A stretch of DNA of 64,000 nucleotides. Source: Prunus persica. Taxonomy: Eukaryota > Streptophyta > Magnoliopsida > Rosales > Rosaceae. This document shows positions 59,001-64,000 of the stretch, in pieces. The notes beneath the pieces were generated by a model. It did not search any database. It was not told the DNA's origin and was given only the letters and a program-made list of their open reading frames with translations. The stretch is taken from assembly GCF_000346465.2 (NCBI RefSeq), contig NC_034013.1:2650150-2714149 (forward strand), read 5' to 3'. Made by a program: the position numbers and the translations under genes. The stretch's first letter is position 1; each line of letters starts with the position of its first letter.

Positions 59001-62000
59001 TTTCCCCTTTAGTATTTTTGGTTTCACATCATATATATATATATAGAGGAGGACCCAAGCACTAACCGGTTAGTAAGTTAATACATGATCATGTTTTCTT
59101 CGTAAAAATTCATTAAACAAAGAGTGTGAACAGCCGCATGCATTACTTTGCTTAAGAATCTCACACCCACTGGCAATGAGTTACCGTCTTTGAATGTAAG
59201 TGAAAATAAAATCTCATCATGACCTAGCAGACATTGTCATCAGACATCTTAAAAGAATTTCTTTTACCTTAAAGTTTACTCCATGCTTTCCTGTCTTATT
59301 AGGATCACCGTAGCAGATATCAACAATCCTCGAAACTTCATATTCGTCTGTAGCAATCTCATTACTATTCTTGGGTATTTTTGATGTTTTTGATCTTAAT
59401 GGATAAGTTCTTTCAACATCATTGACTGTATACCGTCTGCATAACTTTTCCCATTCTTTTAACAGTTCTAGAAAATCCTCAGCCGCTTCATTCCTGACCT
59501 ACAAAGAAAAACATAGAACTATTCTGTAATGTCATTGAACATTAAAGGGGTGAGAAAATTGGCTATTGCCTATGTATACTCACTTGCGTTTCTGGATGAT
59601 TTAACTTCAAGCTTTCACAGGCAGATTTATCACTGTCAAGGGCCCATCTCTAAATAAAGGCCAGAAAATAACCCATAACATGTTTGAGGCAGCTGATAGT
59701 AATAAATAAAAAAATACAAAGAAAATGAAAATTTAAAAAAAAAATTTGTTGAATACCGTGACAAGATTAACACAAGACAGTTTGGCACCAAGGCACAATC
59801 CAGTTGACATACCACCACAACCACAATAAAGATCTAAGACTGCTAACTCTGCATTGTAAGTTTCAGAGCTGGGCATATTCTCCAACAAGTTTACAGTTGA
59901 CAGTATAGAGACTGCTTCGATTGAATTGTATGCTGGCAAGTTTTGGTTCTTAAGAGAATTATCTGAAGTACAATTAGACAAGTAGGAATTGTCAAACCTT
60001 TGAACTTGAAATTTTAGTGCAAATTTAAATTTCAACGTCTCACATTTTAGGTAGATCTTGGAGGGCCATGTAGTAGAAAACAACCATACTACAAAGTTTT
60101 TTATTCACTGAAATTGAACATGGAAAGTATTGTCTATAAAGACAAGAAAATAAAAGACTTTCTCAAAAAATTTATCCACTGAAATTGATAAGTCAACAAT
60201 TGAATTGGATATCCCGAAACCAAGATACTGAAACCAAACAGAAGATAGTATTACTTAATTAATCCTATATTACAGCAAACATTGCATGGTATTAAAACAA
60301 TCATATCCAATCTAGTCCAATCCCTGAGCAAAGTAACAATCCAAATTAAATCCTGCACACCAAACCAGAAACAAATATAAACACCTATCACTGTCACAGT
60401 ATGATCCACTCACCAGTAATCAAGGAGCGAAACGTGGAATAGTCCACACAGTATTCCATATCATAGTAGAAGTCAGACGACAAAATGGAGTTCCCTTTTA
60501 ACCCCACCTGAAAAAAGTCAAAACATAGATAAAGTTCATTAATATAATATATGACATAGGCCTGGAAATTACAAAAACAAAAAGCAATTATATAACAGAA
60601 GTCAAATTTAAAGGGAAAAAAATCAAGATTTAATTATACCCTAGGAGATACATGTTTAACATTGACTTTTGAAACTATGCAATCTATCAAATTGTCATTC
60701 ATTATAGTAGAATAGAATAAACGCCTCTTGTCATGAACATCCCCTACATCTTTGATAACCTGAGAAACAAATGAAAGAACAAAAAATGTTTAGTACTTAG
60801 TTGGATATTCTGCTCATGGCATTCCATACTTGAAACAGTTTTTACAAACTCACCGTATCTTCAACTTTATAAAACCATTGGACTCTAAAATAATTTTTTC
60901 CATCAGTTGTCTTGAAAAATTCTAAGATCCTTCCCACATGCTTTTTTCCTCCATCACCCTGTAAACATTACTTTAACATTTATTTCAAATGCAGCCTTCA
61001 TCTTAGGAATGCCAACAGAAATACCCAAAACTGTGCATGAGCATTCTTTTGGATGCGTCCAATACAAACTGTAACAAGAGCTGCTCTGAAGACTTAAGGG
61101 TGTATTGGATGTATTCGATATATCATAGATCCAACATGAGCATAACTCAAAAGAATAACTATGTAGCAATACACCCATATATAACTCCTAGTTTTTTTTT
61201 TTTTTTTACATTTCTATCTTAATTAACATTTATTTAAAATAAAATAAAAGTAAGAGAAAAACAACAATATTGAAGAGGAGACATCTCAAGCAGGTATAGC
61301 ATGTGGAGAGACTAGTATATCTACATTGGCTATAGGAAGAAATGCCCATAACCAGTACATACTTGGGAAAGAGAGAGCAATTACCTTTATGTATGCACAA
61401 TCTCCAAGACTGAAGATGCAATTGCCAATTTTGGCTTGAGAAAAGTGACATTCCACATTCAAAATTATCTCATCTTCTTCATCTTCACTACAAGCAAGCA
61501 TGACATGAACAGAAAAAAACATTGAACCAAAGAGGATTATATTAAAAACGATCATGCTTCGCTTAAGTCAGGAGCACATTGTTCTCAGGTCTAATCATGT
61601 AATGGCACATATTCCGTGTAACAACAAACAAGCTTTTTTTATTAAAATAAAAATAAAAATAAAAATAAAAATAAAAATCTTTTTTTTATCTCGTAGTTGG
61701 CAAGTTAAAAGAGAAACAGTGGAAGTAAGGGTGTGATCAAAGAGAATATATTGCTTTCAAGGAAAAGAATGTTTGGTAAGAATGTTCCATTACATGTTTG
61801 TACCTCCTCACCAGTCAAGACAATGTGCTCTTGACAAGTGAGGAGCAACGCATCACCGCATGCAAAGCATAGAACTGAAGAAAACCACAACATAGAACTG
61901 AAGAAAACAACAACCAAACTATCAAAGAGGCAAATTGTGAACTGTTTATTACTCACTTTAACTTCAAGCTTTGACTTTTAGATCTTTGACTCTGCAAAAC

Positions 62001-64000
62001 TCCAACACAGCCACAAACAAATCTAAGACATATTAAACGCTATAATGAGGTGAAATTTAAAATAGTCTCATTACAATGAGCATAAAACCTCAAACAACCC
62101 TACAACAGAGTATAATCCATGCCAAGTCGTCAAATGGCTTCAAAGGTACAAGTTCAATGCTCAAGAGCCAGAAATTATTCTACCCACACCATACAAAAAT
62201 GCACAAATTTGCATTAAAACATGCACACTCATTTATATACATATAATGCAAACAGGTTCGAGAGCACAATATATGCATATAATTTTCGTATAAAAAAATG
62301 CATATAAAATTTCAATATAACTGTAGAAGATATAATAGAAATATCTCCACTGCAAAAGGTTCACTAAAAATGCATATTTGATTAGGAAATAAGGTAGCAC
62401 ATAGTCAACATTAAACAGAGGGTGTTGAAACGTTAAAACAAACTCTCATTACGCCCCTCTCCCTAGATTTTTCTGATTCTTTCTTTGTCTCTACCAGTTC
62501 CCGGATCTCTCTATATCTTTATCTTTCAAATATCTTATTCTTACTCCTCACAAAGAAACATATTGATATAACCTTTTTTGTAACCCTTATTAGATAAGCT
62601 TTGGCTTATTATAACTAGGAGAAGTATCCATATCAGCAAATTTCCAACCCAAAACCTTCTTTAAAGGACCAGTAGGAAGTCCAATTGAGAGAAAGATATG
62701 TGCTGAGTCGTGAAGTAGTGAGTCAATTCAATGAGGTGTATGTATGTATTCCTGATCAACTTAAGCTTCTTCTTTTTTCCTTACAGGAAATCAACTTAAG
62801 CTTCTTCCCTTTTTCTTTTAGGAAGTCTACTTAAGCTTTGCAATAATTGACAACTCAATACTTAAGTCATCAACAGAACCGATACAAAGGGGCTCTCATC
62901 AAACTCTACCCCCAATCTGCCGTACCGTTGACTCTATCTATTCATTGAATTTATTTTTTTACATTTTTTAAGTACAATAATGGCCAGGACGAAAATTTGT
63001 TAATAGTATAATGTATTAGGTCCTTAAAGGAGAAACAGAGTCAAGTAAAAGAAATGCAAAGGAATAAATAGTATCTGAGTTTATTTAACACCTTCATTTG
63101 ATACCGCCAACCCCATCTTTCTTGAGCTTCAACATCAGGAATTGGATCCCCAATCAAGGAAGTACTTTTGCAATTCTTTTGTTTATTTTGCCTGTTCGCT
63201 GATGAATCCACTGTTTTCCTTTTCTTTGGTTGCTGTTTCACATATGTCTCGGGCAATTCAATCAAAGAGCATTCTGTTTCTCTTCCTTCATTCTCAAACA
63301 TAGCTGTGGCTTCTTTTCGAGATTGCCTCAAGTATTTTTCATCAAAAATTCTTGAATCAGATTTTCCTAATGACATCAATATCTTCTTGGATGGAAACTC
63401 ATCTTTTGAATCAGACAATCCAAAGATAATAGAATTTAGATTAGAGTTTTTCTCAGCTGCTGCTACATAAGGGGAAAATCTAGGAGATCTCCTTATCTCC
63501 TTTCCATTCACACAATGAGAAAATATAGGAGATCTTCGCATGTGCTTTTCATCCAATTTTTCAAGGTCAACATTTTTCAACGATTCACTATCACCGTTTT
63601 CAGGGGCCGACGTTAGCCTTGAAGACCTCCTCTCATCTTCAGAAACAAACAATCCAACAATACTAGAATTTAGATTAGAATTTTTCTCATCCGCTGCCAC
63701 AGAAAGGGAAAATCGAGGAGATCTCCTTATGTGCCCTTCATTCACACAATGAGAAAATCTAGGAGATTTCCGTACGTGCTTTTCATCCAATTTTTCAAGG
63801 TCAAAATTTTTCAATGATTCACTAACACTGTTTCCAGGGGCTGACATTAGCCTTGAAGACCTCCTCAAGGGCATAGGTCCCTTATCACCACATTCATGCC
63901 ATGAGAGAGATAAATGCTGGACTTCTATATCTCTTGATGATGCTTCGACATCAGAAGGTTTTAAGGACATGGCCTTGAAGCAGCTTTTTTCAAGGGATTC
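50026..64000 (-). CDS. CMT2: Chromomethylase, CMT2-type DNA (cytosine-5) methyltransferase, 5' end off window
   Basis: Nuclear enzyme that methylates cytosines outside CG at H3K9me2 chromatin, mainly transposons. 21 exons: 64000-63092, 61991-61957, 61487-61385, 60958-60854, 60759-60640, 60507-60414, 59962-59757, 59649-59584, 59498-59268, 56160-56102, 56032-55966, 55875-55546, 55308-55240, 55159-55073, 54998-54911, 53415-53297, 53201-53097, 51567-51524, 51436-51367, 51291-51188, 50203-50026. All are GT-AG and in phase; 1062 residues seen. Order: N-terminal RRSPRF repeats, BAH domain (~340-455), motif [13 protein letters not shown] (~500), chromodomain ([13 protein letters not shown]...[15 protein letters not shown], ~595-640), catalytic PPCQG (~676), ENV (~719), [32 protein letters not shown]. 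The open frame continues left of Met at 63970, so the true start is outside. CMT2 rather than CMT3 is inferred from the long repeated N-terminus. Confidence 0.93.
51625..52910 (+). pseudogene. Ty1/copia remnant in a CMT2 intron, antisense to the gene
   Basis: A ~183-bp LTR remnant (about 51625-51807, ending TTCTGCA) is followed directly by TGGTATCAGAGCA (51808-51820), the initiator-Met tRNA primer-binding site. A gag start ([20 protein letters not shown], 51980) ends in a stop. Near 52510-52600 an RT entry piece reads [25 protein letters not shown]. Near 52690-52870 an RNase H piece reads [17 protein letters not shown]. Integrase and most of RT are deleted and many stops are present. It sits between exons 51567-51524 and 53201-53097. 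Confidence 0.85.
53416..54910. other. CMT2 intron with repeat debris
   Basis: 53830-53905 (GCCTAGTGGTTGTGTAGCAT, GTATCAAAACC, GAGTTTGATCCC) resembles tRNA-derived repeat sequence, and CCTAGTGG/GGTAGTGGTTGTGTA recurs near 54062. 54560-54630 (TTGTTTTTG repeats then GATAGAAACGAAATTTATTG) looks like the 3' tail of a minus-strand LINE. A poly-T of 19 lies at 54781-54799. No exon is missing here, since the flanks join in phase. Confidence 0.4.
56440..56650 (-). mobile_element. Second, older LINE fragment in the CMT2 intron
   Basis: Short stretches (CGCTCCATCCAAATGGCCCA; CACCCTTTTGGAATGACCCA) match the neighbouring LINE (CGCTCCATCCAAATATTCCA at 57218; CACCCTTTAGGAATCACCCA at 57332) at lower identity. 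It lies directly downstream of that LINE's 3' tail. Confidence 0.5.
56897..58380 (-). mobile_element. LINE retrotransposon, internally deleted, in CMT2 intron 9
   Basis: Minus strand, same direction as the gene. Near 58080-58028 the endonuclease text [12 protein letters not shown] is seen, preceded by diverged [13 protein letters not shown]. It then jumps at 58027 to the post-RT part: [25 protein letters not shown], and the zf-RVT zinc-binding domain ([46 protein letters not shown]; further [20 protein letters not shown]). The whole RT core is missing. The 3' tail ends in a poly-A (poly-T at 56897-56907 on the plus strand). Frames are shifted between 57671 and 57524. Confidence 0.88.
59030..59045. 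repeat. (AT)n microsatellite in a CMT2 intron
   Basis: Short ATATATATATATAT run in intron 9, between the LINE and exon 59498-59268. Confidence 0.8.
61638..61678. repeat. (AAAAAT)n microsatellite in a CMT2 intron
   Basis: About six to seven units of TAAAAA, followed by a T-run (61680-61687), in the intron between exons 61991-61957 and 61487-61385. Confidence 0.9.
61992..63091. other. First visible CMT2 intron
   Basis: 1.1 kb between the large N-terminal exon (donor GTGTTA at 63091) and the 35-nt exon 61991-61957. AT-rich. AAGCTTCTTC...TTTTTCCTTACAGGAA and AAGCTTCTTCCCTTTTTCTTTTAGGAA (62766-62825) form a short imperfect direct repeat. No coding signal. Confidence 0.5.
63370..63850 (-). repeat. 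78-codon tandem duplication in the CMT2 N-terminus
   Basis: Two in-frame copies, offset 234 bp. Copy 1 runs [10 protein letters not shown]...[39 protein letters not shown]. Copy 2 runs [10 protein letters not shown]...[39 protein letters not shown]. The DNA copies remain highly similar, which points to a fairly recent duplication in a disordered basic region. Confidence 0.92.

Noticed and set aside
63168..63752. Plus-strand ORFs of 70-100 residues
   Set aside because: Antisense shadows of the large N-terminal exon of the chromomethylase.

Overview
The window is plant nuclear DNA: AT-rich, genes broken by many GT-AG introns, and dense in plant transposon families (CACTA, PIF/Harbinger, Ty1/copia, Ty3/gypsy, LINE). 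The gene families point to a eudicot. A woody rosid such as a Rosaceae tree is my guess from protein resemblance only; nothing in the sequence proves a genus.

Three host genes can be assembled exon by exon, all on the minus strand. They are a six-exon MYB-CC (GARP) transcription factor of the PHL8 type (5.7-7.7 kb), a ten-exon organelle-type COBW/CobW GTPase of the metallochaperone family (10.3-17.6 kb), and a chromomethylase of the CMT2 type (50.0 kb to beyond the right edge, 21 exons seen, N-terminus off the window).

Left part (1-5 kb): most of a CACTA (En/Spm) element. Its broken TNP2-like transposase reads leftward, and its terminus CACTACT lies at 4981-4987. A 778-bp MITE with an 8-bp target duplication sits inside its subterminal repeats. 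From 17.6 to 24.3 kb there is a Harbinger-type MITE about 80 bp upstream of the COBW start codon, a degenerate coiled-coil repeat ORF, a second 3-bp-TSD element, and a 3' copia LTR that leads into a copia RT/RNase H remnant (24.8-25.9 kb).

Middle part (25.9-44.1 kb): an accessory block marked by about 36 copies of a 20-bp imperfect palindrome, consensus GTATAGCCGNNCGGCTATAC. They occur as arrays, at the ends of two related large units, and inside three tandem ~743-bp repeats. The two large units share ends but carry different captured host gene pieces with introns: DJ-1 (glyoxalase/DJ1D type) in one and the C-terminus of an alkaline/neutral invertase in the other. A sterol glucosyltransferase (UGT80) piece lies just outside the second. 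This looks like a gene-capturing mobile system that I cannot assign to a known family.

Right part (44.6-49.3 kb): a gypsy pol fragment, then a full-length two-gene PIF/Harbinger element (45330-49204, TAA duplication) inserted into a short LTR whose empty site can be reconstructed. The CMT2-type gene follows, with a copia remnant, a deleted LINE and other repeats in its introns. CMT-class enzymes methylate transposons, so this gene is a natural antagonist of the elements around it.
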